From Trebonia sp963785645 (lineage in GTDB: Bacteria > Actinomycetota > Actinomycetes > Streptosporangiales > Streptosporangiaceae): a stretch of 64,000 nucleotides of DNA. The DNA is taken from contig CAWAWG010000018.1 of assembly GCA_963785645.1 (NCBI GenBank), forward strand, positions 265,967 through 329,966, written 5' to 3'. Shown in pieces: positions 7,432 to 15,016 of the stretch. Each line of letters starts with the position of its first letter. Within the stretch, counting starts at the first letter, position 1. The position numbers and the translations under genes are program-made. Under the pieces are notes generated by a model, which was not told the DNA's origin, did no database searches, and was given only the letters and a program-made list of their open reading frames with translations.

Positions 7432-8481
7432 TCATCCGGCGGTCGACCGATCTACTGCACGGCGGAGAGCGCGGCTAGTTAGGACTTCGGCTAGGTGGGC
7501 GCGGTACGGGGCGCTGGCGTGCTGGTCGCCGAGGAGGCTCAGCTCGGTGCCGTCCGGGGCGCACGTGACCCGGGCGGCGGCCGCGGCCAGGATGTCGGCG
7601 GCGGGGAAGGCGCCCTTGAGGACGGCCTCGGCCGCGCGGGCACGGTAGGGGCGGGGAGAGATTCCCGTGACGGCGATCGCGGCGTGGGCGATGCTGCCGT
7701 CGTGCAGAGAGGTGACGCGGCCGTCCTCGTCGGTCAGCGTGCCCGATTTGAAGGTCACGACAACGGCGACGCCCGCCAGCGGAAGATGGCTGGCCGGGTG
7801 GGGAAACTTCTCGTAAGCGCTTGCCCGGGCGCCTCCGGTGTCGAAGCGGACGCTGGTGATGATCTCGTCCTCAGCCAGGTCGGTCGCGTAGATGCCCTGG
7901 AGGAAATCGTCGAGCAGCATCGTTTGCCGGGCTACGGAGGACTCGGCGCCCCGGCGGCGCGGGATGTGATCGAACGGGGCGGGCTTGTGCTCGTGCCTGC
8001 CGGGCCTGGCGGCGATGATCACCCGCGCGTCCAGGGCCAGCAGGACCGCCGGGAGGTCGGCGGCCGGGTCGCCGTGGGCGACCGCGCCGCCGACGGTGCC
8101 GCGGGCGCGGACCTGCGGGTCAGCCAGGACCGCGAGGGCGTCCCCGAGGGCCGGGACCTCGCCGGCCAGGCCCGCCGACCCGTTGACAAGGGCGGGCGTC
8201 CCGTCCCGGTTGACGTACCGCTGCCGGGCTAGCTCCCGGTAGGTCGTGAGGGCACCGATGGTGTGGCTGTGACCGTAGGAGCCGCCGCGCTTGAGCTCGG
8301 GGAGGTCGGCGATGTCGATGAGGATCTCGGGCACGGCGAGGCGGAGCTTCATCATCGGGAGGAGCGACTGGCCGCCGGCGATGAGCTTGGCCTCCTGGCC
8401 GGCCTGCGCCGCCTCGTCAAGCAGGTCGAGAGCCTCGTCCAGGGACCGCGCGCGAGCGTAGGCGAAGTCGGCGGGAAACAT
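7432..8481 (-). CDS. FAD-binding medium subunit, CO dehydrogenase/xanthine dehydrogenase family (CoxM-like)
   Basis: 349 residues, somewhat longer than the usual 280-300. It begins FPADFAYARARSLDEALDLL, and the FAD motifs AGGQSLLPMMKLRLA (about 36-50) and TVGGAVAHGDPAADLPAVLLAL (about 130-152) are both intact. The C-terminal CO-dehydrogenase flavoprotein domain follows. A His/Arg-rich segment (GRHEHKPAPFDHIPRRRGAE) between the FAD domain and DDFLQG accounts for much of the extra length. It starts six bases after the small-subunit stop, so the two are one operon. It passes electrons from the 2Fe-2S subunit to an acceptor through FAD. Confidence 0.88.
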   Translation of the reverse strand: MFPADFAYARARSLDEALDLLDEAAQAGQEAKLIAGGQSLLPMMKLRLAVPEILIDIADLPELKRGGSYGHSHTIGALTTYRELARQRYVNRDGTPALVNGSAGLAGEVPALGDALAVLADPQVRARGTVGGAVAHGDPAADLPAVLLALDARVIIAARPGRHEHKPAPFDHIPRRRGAESSVARQTMLLDDFLQGIYATDLAEDEIITSVRFDTGGARASAYEKFPHPASHLPLAGVAVVVTFKSGTLTDEDGRVTSLHDGSIAHAAIAVTGISPRPYRARAAEAVLKGAFPAADILAAAAARVTCAPDGTELSLLGDQHASAPYRAHLAEVLTSRALRRAVDRSTAG

Positions 8482-8487
8482 GCTTGT

Positions 8488-9015
8488 TCATCCCTCTCGC
8501 TCGTCCGGGGGCGCTGCGGTATCCGGGGGCGCTGCGGGTGCACGGGCGGCGCGGAGGACCGCGGCGACGATGTTCTGGTAGCCGGTGCAGCGGCAGATGT
8601 TGCCGTCCAGGGCGTGCCTGACCTCGTCCTCGGTCGGGTCCGGGTGGTCGGCGAGGAGCTGGCGGACGGCCATGACCATGCCCGGGGTGCAGTAGCCGCA
8701 CTGGAGCGCGTGCTCGTCCTGGAAGGCCTGCTGAATGGGGTGGAGCGCGCCGCTGCCCGGGTCGCACAGCCCCTCGATCGTCGTTACCTCGTGGCCGTCG
8801 GCCTGGGCCGCCAGGACCGTGCAGGACTTCACCGCGACTCCGTCGAGTGCCACCGTGCACGCGCCGCACTGGGTCGTGTCGCAGCCGACATGCGTGCCAG
8901 TGAGGCGCAGGTGATCGCGGAGGAAGTGAACCAGGAGGGTGCGGGCCGCGACAGTGGCGGTGCGCGGTACGCCGTTGATCCTCAGTTGAACGGAGACATC
9001 ACGCACGGCGGGCAA
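8488..9015 (-). CDS. 2Fe-2S small subunit, CO dehydrogenase/xanthine dehydrogenase family (CoxS-like)
   Basis: About 175 residues from TTG 9015, chosen because AAGGGAGAG lies just upstream; GTG 9006 is the alternative. Both clusters are complete: the plant-type N-terminal site (GCDTTQCGACTV ... KSC) and the C-terminal helical site (CGYCTPGM ... GNICRCTGYQNIV). The last 30 residues are an Ala/Pro-rich tail. First gene of the S-M operon, divergent from the Rrf2 regulator with a palindromic operator in between. Confidence 0.9.
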   Translation of the reverse strand: MPAVRDVSVQLRINGVPRTATVAARTLLVHFLRDHLRLTGTHVGCDTTQCGACTVALDGVAVKSCTVLAAQADGHEVTTIEGLCDPGSGALHPIQQAFQDEHALQCGYCTPGMVMAVRQLLADHPDPTEDEVRHALDGNICRCTGYQNIVAAVLRAARAPAAPPDTAAPPDEREG

Positions 9016-9108
9016 TGTGCTCTCCCTTCTGACCCGCGAGGCTGTCACGACGAGTGGTGTCGGGCCGGTCCCGCACGGCGACTGCGAACGATTGCAGCAT
9101 AGCGCTCA

Positions 9109-9136
9109 CCCGATCGATGTCATTTTTCCGATCGGG
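9109..9136. promoter_or_regulatory. Palindromic operator candidate between coxS-like gene and Rrf2 regulator
   Basis: CCCGATCG (9109-9116) and CGATCGGG (9129-9136) form a perfect 8-bp inverted repeat with a 12-base AT-rich spacer. The site ends 11 bp before the Rrf2 start codon and about 95 bp before the dehydrogenase operon, where an autoregulator would bind to control both. Confidence 0.5.
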
Positions 9137-9146
9137 AAGCTGCATA

Positions 9147-9605
9147 ATGGCCAACATGCGACTGTCCGCACGCGCCGACTACGCGCTGCGCGCCGCCATC
9201 GAGCTTGCCGCGGCGCACGATGGCCATGTTACGGCTGAGCAGCTCGCCCAGGCGCAGAACATCCCAGGCAAGTTCCTCGAGACGATCCTGACGCACCTGC
9301 GGCGCAGCAACATCGTGCGCAGCCAGCGCGGCCCGGACGGCGGCTTCTGGCTGGCCAGACCCGCGTCGGAGATCTCGCTTGCGGATATCATCCGAGCCAT
9401 CGACGGCCAGCTTCTCGGCGTGCGCGGTGAACGCCCAGAGAACGTGACGTACCCGGGGGCGGCCGAGCCGCTCCAGCGGGTATGGATTGCGCTGAGAGCG
9501 AACGAACGGGCAGTGCTTGAGTCGGTGACGCTCGCGGACATCGTATCCGGCGAGCTTCCCCCGGCGGTCGCCGTCCTGACGGACAGCCCGCAGGCCTGGG
9601 TGTAA
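9147..9605 (+). CDS. Rrf2 family transcriptional regulator lacking cysteines
   Basis: 152 residues. The winged helix-turn-helix is typical (MRLSARADYALRAAIELAAA ... AEQLAQAQNIPGKFLETILTHLRRSNIVRSQRGPDGGFWLARP). No cysteine occurs anywhere, so it cannot ligate an Fe-S cluster by the three-cysteine scheme of IscR/NsrR. It must sense something else or act by other means. Start ATG 9147; ATG 9156 (MRLS) is equally reasonable. It is divergent from the dehydrogenase operon and is the probable regulator of it. Confidence 0.88.
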   Translation: MANMRLSARADYALRAAIELAAAHDGHVTAEQLAQAQNIPGKFLETILTHLRRSNIVRSQRGPDGGFWLARPASEISLADIIRAIDGQLLGVRGERPENVTYPGAAEPLQRVWIALRANERAVLESVTLADIVSGELPPAVAVLTDSPQAWV

Positions 9606-9620
9606 GCGGATCGTAAGCCA

Positions 9621-9662
9621 GCTCGCGGGCGGTGCCTCCGGCACCGCCCGCGAGCTTTATTG
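9621..9662 (+). terminator. Strong terminator after the Rrf2 gene
   Basis: A perfect 16-bp stem, GCTCGCGGGCGGTGCC (9621-9636) with its complement (9640-9655), a 3-base loop and TTTATTG. It lies between the plus-strand Rrf2 gene and the minus-strand clgR, so it probably serves both. Confidence 0.85.
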
Positions 9663-9671
9663 CTTATTTTC

Positions 9672-10070
9672 TTAGACGCCGACGACCGAGGGAAGCTCGA
9701 AGCCGTCGAGGCCGTCATCGAGCGGGTTGGCCGCCCCGGGGACGTCCACGCCGCCGCGATCGGCCGGCAGGCGTTCGCCTGGGATCCGCAAGCCGGGCTC
9801 GCGGAGTGCACCGGCCAGGACCGGCTCGTTCTGCAGCTCGGCGAGGGCGAAGTTGTCGGAAACCTCACGGAAGACCTGCGAGAGCGGCGTGTCGAGAGCG
9901 GTGCAGATCGCCGCTAGGAGCTCGGAGGACGCTTCCTTGCGGCCGCGCTCCACCTCCGACAGGTATCCAAGAGACACTCGCGCGGACGCGGACACCTCAC
10001 GCAGAGTGCGACCCTGCCTGACGCGCAGCCGACGCAGCACGTCGCCGAGCAATTGACGAAGCAGCACCAT
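9672..10070 (-). CDS. clgR: ClgR-type XRE transcriptional regulator
   Basis: 132 residues beginning MVLLRQLLGDVLRRLRVRQG. The helix-turn-helix with its signature REVSASARVSLGYLSEVERGRKEASSELLAAIC is characteristic of ClgR, which activates clp protease and other stress genes and is itself degraded by Clp. The order pgsA-cinA-clgR is the normal actinobacterial one. DUF3046, recA and recX, which often follow, are absent here; an Rrf2 gene follows instead. ClgR typically binds its own upstream region, which may involve the palindrome at 10092-10105. Confidence 0.88.
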   Translation of the reverse strand: MVLLRQLLGDVLRRLRVRQGRTLREVSASARVSLGYLSEVERGRKEASSELLAAICTALDTPLSQVFREVSDNFALAELQNEPVLAGALREPGLRIPGERLPADRGGVDVPGAANPLDDGLDGFELPSVVGV

Positions 10071-10091
10071 CGTCGCACTCCCTTCCTGATG

Positions 10092-10105
10092 CGCAACCGC
10101 TTGCG
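10092..10105. promoter_or_regulatory. Palindrome upstream of clgR
   Basis: CGCAA-CCGC-TTGCG lies 22 bp upstream of the clgR start codon. It has the CGC...GCG character of ClgR-type operators, although the spacing is larger than the consensus known from Corynebacterium. Autoregulation is an inference. Confidence 0.3.
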
Positions 10106-10220
10106 GGGGCTAACTGCGAAGTTACCGGATCGCGACCATTGCTAACTCCACCGTACCTTTCAGTGCGGTAAATTCGCGAGGCCACTACCCCGTGTGTTCA
10201 CTCTCGACGTAACACTGTAA

Positions 10221-10772
10221 TCACGGACACTCTTCCCTAAGCCGACCCAGTAGCAAACCAAGCACCCGTTCTACCGTCAGTCTACGTACCTCGTCCCGGG
10301 TTCCTGCCAGCGCCATCGTTCTGACCACCGTGTCGCCCGCAAGACTTATGGCGACGTGCACGGTGCCCGCCGGGTGGCCGTTCTGGGGGCCGGGACCCGC
10401 TACGCCCGTGGTCGCCACGCCGATCGTCGCGCCGAGGCGCTGCCTGACTCCCTCGGCCATCGCGACGGCCACCGGGGCGTAGACGGGGCCGTGCCGCTTG
10501 AGCATGTTGACGTCCACGCCGAGCACCTCAGCCTTGAGCTCGGTCGCGTACGCGACAATCCCGCCGCGGAAGGCGTTCGAGGCGCCGGGCACATCGGTCA
10601 GGGCGGCCGAGACCAGGCCTCCGGTCAGCGACTCGGCGGCGGCCACGGTGTCGCCGGCCAGCGTCAGCAGCCGGATGATCTCCGTGGCCAGCTCACGGGC
10701 GGCCTGACCAGCCACGCCATCTGCCATTTGCCGCCCCTCCGCAGGAATCATTGACCGGTGCTCGGTTGCCAT
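10221..10772 (-). CDS. cinA: CinA C-terminal family nicotinamide-nucleotide amidohydrolase (PncC)
   Basis: 183 residues. The single CinA C-terminal domain contains AAAESLTGGLVSAALTDVPGASNAFRGG (catalytic Ser region), then VYAPVAVAMAEGVRQRLGA and GVATTGVAGPGP. Such enzymes hydrolyse NMN to nicotinate mononucleotide plus ammonia, recycling pyridine nucleotides. The first 17 residues (MATEHRSMIPAEGRQMA) are not conserved, so the start could be ATG 10727. It begins 5 bases after the pgsA stop, hence one operon. Confidence 0.9.
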   Translation of the reverse strand: MATEHRSMIPAEGRQMADGVAGQAARELATEIIRLLTLAGDTVAAAESLTGGLVSAALTDVPGASNAFRGGIVAYATELKAEVLGVDVNMLKRHGPVYAPVAVAMAEGVRQRLGATIGVATTGVAGPGPQNGHPAGTVHVAISLAGDTVVRTMALAGTRDEVRRLTVERVLGLLLGRLREECP

Positions 10773-10777
10773 GCCCG

Positions 10778-11503
10778 CTAGTCCCCGTGAGGCGGCCTGA
10801 CCCGGTCGCCATTCTTGCGATCGGGCCCGGCCGCAGCGACATCGGGGGGTGCGGAGGCCGGGGAGCGGGGACCCTCCGGGCTTGGCGGCTGTCCCCCGGT
10901 GTCATGCGCCTTGTCGCGCGGCGTCTTGCTCATCCGGGCCGCGCGTACGACATAGTCGGCTCCCGTCACCAGCGTTACGACGAGCGCCGCCGCCATGACG
11001 ACCTCCTTGACCACGGCGGGCAGGCCAAGGGAGGGGGGCAGCACGTACAGGCAGATCGCGATGATCTGCAGGAGCGTCTTCAGCTTGCCGCCCTGGCTCG
11101 CCGCGATGACGCCGCGCCTGATGACGGCGAAGCGCAGCACCGTGATGCCGAGCTCACGGGCGAGGATCAGGCCGGTGACCCAGCCCGGCAGCTCGCCGAG
11201 GACCGACAGGGTGATCAGCGCTGCCCCGGTCAGCGCCTTGTCCGCGATGGGGTCCGCGATCTTGCCGAAGTCGGTCACCAGGCCGCGCTTGCGCGCCAGC
11301 TGGCCATCGAGGAAGTCGGTGAACGACGCGCCGATGAACGCCACGAGCGCGGCCAGCCGCCAGCCGGTCCCGCCGTGAACGAGACAGATCACGAAAACGG
11401 GAACCAGAAAGATCCGCACCACCGTCAGCACGTTGGCGACGTTAACGATGCCCACTGGCGGAGGCACCGTGACCAGTCGGGGAGCTCCCTGCACGTCCTT
11501 CAC
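10778..11503 (-). CDS. pgsA: CDP-diacylglycerol-glycerol-3-phosphate 3-phosphatidyltransferase
   Basis: 241 residues with the complete CDP-alcohol phosphotransferase motif DFLDGQLARKRGLVTDFGKIADPIADK (D-x2-DG-x2-AR-x8-G-x3-D-x3-D) at about residues 62-90. Several membrane helices follow (VANVLTVVRIFLVPVFVICLV, ALITLSVLGELPGWVTGLILA and others). It makes phosphatidylglycerol phosphate at the inner face of the membrane. The C-terminal 50 residues are a polar Pro/Ala-rich tail beyond the usual domain. It lies 10 bases after rimO in the same operon. Confidence 0.92.
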   Translation of the reverse strand: MKDVQGAPRLVTVPPPVGIVNVANVLTVVRIFLVPVFVICLVHGGTGWRLAALVAFIGASFTDFLDGQLARKRGLVTDFGKIADPIADKALTGAALITLSVLGELPGWVTGLILARELGITVLRFAVIRRGVIAASQGGKLKTLLQIIAICLYVLPPSLGLPAVVKEVVMAAALVVTLVTGADYVVRAARMSKTPRDKAHDTGGQPPSPEGPRSPASAPPDVAAAGPDRKNGDRVRPPHGD

Positions 11504-11513
11504 GGTAACCGGG

Positions 11514-12953
11514 TCAAGCGCGCGCGACCAGGTCGGGTCCCAAGGACTCCACCACCTGCGCGGTCACCAGGTCTCCGGGAGCGAGCCTCCGGTCGGCAAG
11601 GACCGTGGTCGAGCCGTCGTCGGGTCCCTGGTGCGCGGCCCGGCCCTCGTACTCGCCGTCGCCGGCCACCTCCTCGATGAGGACCTCGACCGTCTCGCCG
11701 ATCCGGTCTTCAGCGCGCTGTGCCATGAGCTCGTCGGCGAGGTCATGGAAATCGCGCATCCGCCGGTCGATCTCATCCTGAGGCAGCTTGTCCTGGTCGG
11801 CGAAGCCAGCCGCCTCGGTGCCGTCCTCGTCGGAGTATCCGAAGATCCCGATCGCGTCCAGCCGTGCCTCGTTCAGGAAGAGCTCAAGTTCCCGCAGATC
11901 GTCGGCCGTCTCGCCGGGGAAGCCGACGATGAAGTTGGAGCGCACGCCCGCGTCGGGAGCAAGCTGCCTGATCCGCTCGACCAGGTCGATGAACCGCGCC
12001 CGGTCGCCGAACCGGCGCATCCGGCGCAGCACCGGGCCGCTGGCGTGCTGGAACGACAGGTCGAAGTAGGGGGCCACCCCCGGGGTCGAGGCCATCACCT
12101 CGATCAGGCCCGGTCTGACCTCAGCCGGCTGGAGGTAGCTGACCCGTACCCGCGCGATGCCGTCGGCCTTGGCGAGCTCGGGCAGCACGGTCTCGAGCAG
12201 GCGCAGGTCGCCGAGGTCCTTGCCGTAGGAGGTGGAGTTCTCGCTGACGAGTATGAGTTCGCGCACACCGTCGCCGCCGAGCCAGGCAGCCTCCTTGAGC
12301 AGCTCGTGGGGGCGCCGGGAGACGAAGGAACCGCGGAAAGACGGGATGGCGCAGAAGGAGCAGCGGCGGTCGCAGCCGGAGGCGATCTTGAGCGGGGCGG
12401 CAACGCCGCCGGCAAGCCGCCTACGGAGCACAGCGGGGCCGGAGGCCGGGGCAATGCCGGGCGGGAGGTCGGTGAGGTCCACCGCCACGTCGCGGGCTTG
12501 CTGACGGCTCACGGGGCTCACCGGCAGCAGCGTGCGGCGGTCCCTGGCCACGTGCGCGGGCCGCTTGTGGCCGGCGAGCACGTCATCAAGGCGGGCGGCG
12601 ATGTCCGCGTAGTCGTCGAAGCCGAGCACCTGGACGTCGACGTGCTCGTCGTCATCCTCGTCCTCATCCGTCTCGTCGAACGACGCTGCGAGGTCGGAGC
12701 CGTAGCGCTCGGCCAGGCAGCCGACCGCGGCGACCTTGGCGCCGGAGGCGCCCGCCTTGTACACCGCTTCGATGGACTCGGTCTTGGCCGCCTCGATGAA
12801 GCCGCACGTGTTGACGAGGACGACCTCGGCGTCCTCGCCCTCGCCCCGCAGCGTCCAGCCGCCAGCCGCGAGGCGCGCGGCAAGCTCTTCCGAGTCCACC
12901 TCGTTGCGCGCGCAACCGAGCGTGACCAGGCTCACGGTACGGGATTTAGACAC
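11514..12953 (-). CDS. rimO: Ribosomal protein S12 methylthiotransferase RimO
   Basis: About 479 residues from GTG 12953 (VSKSRTVSLVTLGCARNEVDSEEL). All three parts are present: the N-terminal methylthiotransferase domain with its three cysteines (LGC, NTCG, VGC), the radical SAM motif CDRRCSFCAIP at about 193-203 followed by FRGSFVSR, and a C-terminal TRAM domain. It methylthiolates the conserved aspartate of ribosomal protein S12. An unusual run of acidic residues (DETDEDEDDDEH) sits after the third cysteine region, where most homologues have a short loop. The frame continues further upstream, but that part is not conserved. Confidence 0.92.
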   Translation of the reverse strand: MSKSRTVSLVTLGCARNEVDSEELAARLAAGGWTLRGEGEDAEVVLVNTCGFIEAAKTESIEAVYKAGASGAKVAAVGCLAERYGSDLAASFDETDEDEDDDEHVDVQVLGFDDYADIAARLDDVLAGHKRPAHVARDRRTLLPVSPVSRQQARDVAVDLTDLPPGIAPASGPAVLRRRLAGGVAAPLKIASGCDRRCSFCAIPSFRGSFVSRRPHELLKEAAWLGGDGVRELILVSENSTSYGKDLGDLRLLETVLPELAKADGIARVRVSYLQPAEVRPGLIEVMASTPGVAPYFDLSFQHASGPVLRRMRRFGDRARFIDLVERIRQLAPDAGVRSNFIVGFPGETADDLRELELFLNEARLDAIGIFGYSDEDGTEAAGFADQDKLPQDEIDRRMRDFHDLADELMAQRAEDRIGETVEVLIEEVAGDGEYEGRAAHQGPDDGSTTVLADRRLAPGDLVTAQVVESLGPDLVARA

Positions 12954-13033
12954 GAACAGAGGGTACGTGATCGGCCAGCACCTCCGGTCACCGGTCCCGC
13001 ATCCCGGTCCGCCAACGTCCGTATTTCCGCTGA

Positions 13034-13074
13034 CGGTGTGAGTTGGGCCGCGGTGAGCGGCCCAACTCACACCG
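13034..13074. other. Perfect 18-bp hairpin upstream of rimO
   Basis: CGGTGTGAGTTGGGCCGC (13034-13051) pairs without mismatch with 13057-13074 across the loop GGTGA. It lies 80 bp upstream of the rimO start. There is no T-run on either side, so it is not a standard terminator. It may be an attenuating or protective structure in the rimO leader, or a protein-binding palindrome. Confidence 0.6.
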
Positions 13075-13608
13075 CTGTCCTCGACCGCGCGACGGACCCT
13101 CATATGACCCCGCCGAGTGACAGGCTGCAGACATAGGGCCATTTCGTGCAGGACATATCAGTCGAAAATAGGTCAGGAAAATGTGCTAAGTGGCCCCATG
13201 TCTCCAGGGAGCCCTCATGGGCGGTGACGGATGGGATGGAAGGTGCGGTTGAAAGTGGCTGAGGTTGATGCGTAGGTGATGGAAGGGAACATTGGGGCTG
13301 TTAGGGCTGAAGTAGATCCGAGAGCGACGGGTGGTCACCAGGCCAGCTGGGCTGCGACGAGGCCGGCGGTGACCTGTGTGGCCATAGGGAAGATCGAGTT
13401 GGGTGGCGCGGTTGGCGCTTGGCTGAGGTGAGTGGCTGGGGTTGTCATGAGAGGCTGAGCGGGGCGGTGGCCCCCTGCTGTGGTGCCGGACAGCCATAAC
13501 CGGAGCCACAGCCGCATCAGCATGAGCCACGGCGGCGCTTGATGGAGCGCGGTGAACACTTTCTTACGGGTTAAACGGTTGCCGCAACCACAGGGGAGAC
13601 GTCGACGC
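13075..13608. other. Intergenic stretch without recognisable genes
   Basis: Short open frames occur on both strands, but none has family-like sequence, a good ribosome binding site or the third-position GC bias of the neighbours. Nothing further can be supported here. Confidence 0.5.
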
Positions 13609-13827
13609 GCTGCGCCTCGCCAGCACCTGAAGAAGTTTAGGGAGCTGTGTCTGCGGCGATTCCACGAAGGAGCCCTTCAGGGATTGCGCATGCGTCACGA
13701 AGAGGTCCCTCGGGAGTTGCGTCCGCGGCAGCACCACTACGGGACTCTTTGGGAATCGCGCTCGCGGCCGCGAAGAAGCCCGTCGGGCGCTGCGCCTGCG
13801 GCAGCACGCGGAAGAGACCGTTTGCTA
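13609..13827. repeat. Degenerate tandem repeat, six units of 32-40 bp
   Basis: Units start at 13609, 13644, 13684, 13716, 13755 and 13789. Each begins near GYTGCGCCTGCGGCAGCAC and ends near GAAGAAGCCCTTCGGGA, with substitutions and indels. A shorter partial unit (GCTGCGGCAGCACGG) follows at 13871. Unit lengths are not multiples of three and diverge, so this is neither a coding repeat nor a CRISPR array. It is a decayed minisatellite-like array. Confidence 0.6.
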
Positions 13828-14135
13828 GCTATTCAGCGGCAGCAACCCGGGCAAGATGTGTGCCGGATACGCTGCGGCAGCACGGGGATGAAAGTGTTCT
13901 CCTGGCACGTGAGCGTTAGCACGCTGGGGGACTTGCGAGCGGCGGGGTTTGTCCGAGTTGGGAGCGGTGGGCGCCGGGGTGTTGGGCACGCTCCTTCTGG
14001 ACCCCGCTTCTGGGTCCGGACGAGAGCGCGGCCGATACCCCCCGCCCGGCGCTCCCCGCCACGCCCGAGAAAGTAATGGAACGCGGCTGCAGGAAGCCGT
14101 GTTCGTTCGGGATGACGGGTTTGAGCTACAGACAG
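13828..14135. other. Intergenic stretch downstream of rodZ-like gene
   Basis: Contains a partial repeat unit near 13871 and a small hairpin around 13998-14022 (CTGGACCC with GGGTCCGG) that could help end the minus-strand rodZ-like transcript. No gene is supported. Confidence 0.4.
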
Positions 14136-14885
14136 CTAGCCGACGGTGACGGGGGTCTTGGCGGACGGGTTGATGTTCAGCGTGACCACGCTGGTCTTGC
14201 TCATCTGCTCGGGCTTGCCGTTCACCGTGAGTTTTACGCCCGGCGGGTTGCCGATCACCATCGAGACTGTCTGCTTCTCATCCCAGGTCTTGGTCTGACC
14301 GGCCGGGACGATGCCCTGGTAGAGCGACTTGCCCGAGGAACTGTTGAGCCCCACCCAGCAGGGGGACGTGGCGATCAGCTTGATCACCGCCTCGTCCTTC
14401 AGCGGCGCCTTGGTGACGGCCGTCGGCTTGGGGGTGACCTTCGGACTCGCCGTCGCGACCGGACGGACTCGCGCGGCGGGGGTCGCCGGCTGGTGCGTGC
14501 TGTTGTTGCGCGTCGAGTAGACGTGATAGACGCCGAAGCCGATCACGGCGAGTAGCGCCACCGCGAGGACCCGTCCCAGGTGCAGATTCCTCGGCTCGCG
14601 GATCTTGATCGGGGTCGCGGGCTCGAAGATCTGCGACGCCCGCATGGTGCTTGTCGGCCCGTTCTCCTGGTCATACTCCCTGATCAGGGGGACCGGATCG
14701 ACCCCGACGACCTCTGCGATCGACTTGATGTGCCCGCGGGCGTAGAAGTTTCCGCCGCACGGCGAGAAGTCGCCCTGTTCGATGGCCCGGACGATCGATT
14801 CTCTGATGCGGGTCTGCTGGCTCACCTGAGTGATGGTGAGACCGGCATGACGTCGCGCCTCCGCCAATGTGTCACCGATGCTCAC
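14136..14885 (-). CDS. RodZ-like protein: HTH domain, one membrane helix, DUF4115
   Basis: 249 residues. The N-terminal HTH_25 domain (IGDTLAEARRHAGLTITQVSQQTRIRESIVRAIEQGDF ... YARGHIKSIAEVVGVDP, residues 2-65) is followed by a membrane segment (VLAVALLAVIGFGVYHVYS, about 105-123), a Pro/Thr/Ala-rich linker and a DUF4115 domain (LIATSPCWVGLNSSSGKSLYQGIVPAGQTKTWDEKQTV ...). This is the RodZ architecture of a cytoskeleton-linked cell-shape protein. It stands between ftsK and rimO, its usual place in actinobacteria. Confidence 0.9.
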   Translation of the reverse strand: MSIGDTLAEARRHAGLTITQVSQQTRIRESIVRAIEQGDFSPCGGNFYARGHIKSIAEVVGVDPVPLIREYDQENGPTSTMRASQIFEPATPIKIREPRNLHLGRVLAVALLAVIGFGVYHVYSTRNNSTHQPATPAARVRPVATASPKVTPKPTAVTKAPLKDEAVIKLIATSPCWVGLNSSSGKSLYQGIVPAGQTKTWDEKQTVSMVIGNPPGVKLTVNGKPEQMSKTSVVTLNINPSAKTPVTVG

Positions 14886-15016
14886 GTCGCGCCTCCAGGG
14901 AGATCTCGTCCTTGAGCCATTGTTACCCAGTGAACTCTAATAATCACTCAACGTAACGTGTCGTGGGGTCAACCCGCTGCGAACTGGCCTCGGCGCGCCC
15001 AATTTTGTGGTCTCGC

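Noticed and set aside
13186..13530. Minus-strand frame of 114 codons in the rimO-rodZ gap
   Set aside because: His/Pro/Arg-rich sequence without domain character, no ribosome binding site and atypical codon bias; another overlapping frame is equally open.
13609..13827. Possible CRISPR array
   Set aside because: Units vary in sequence and length throughout, there are no conserved repeats separating unique spacers, and no cas genes are nearby.
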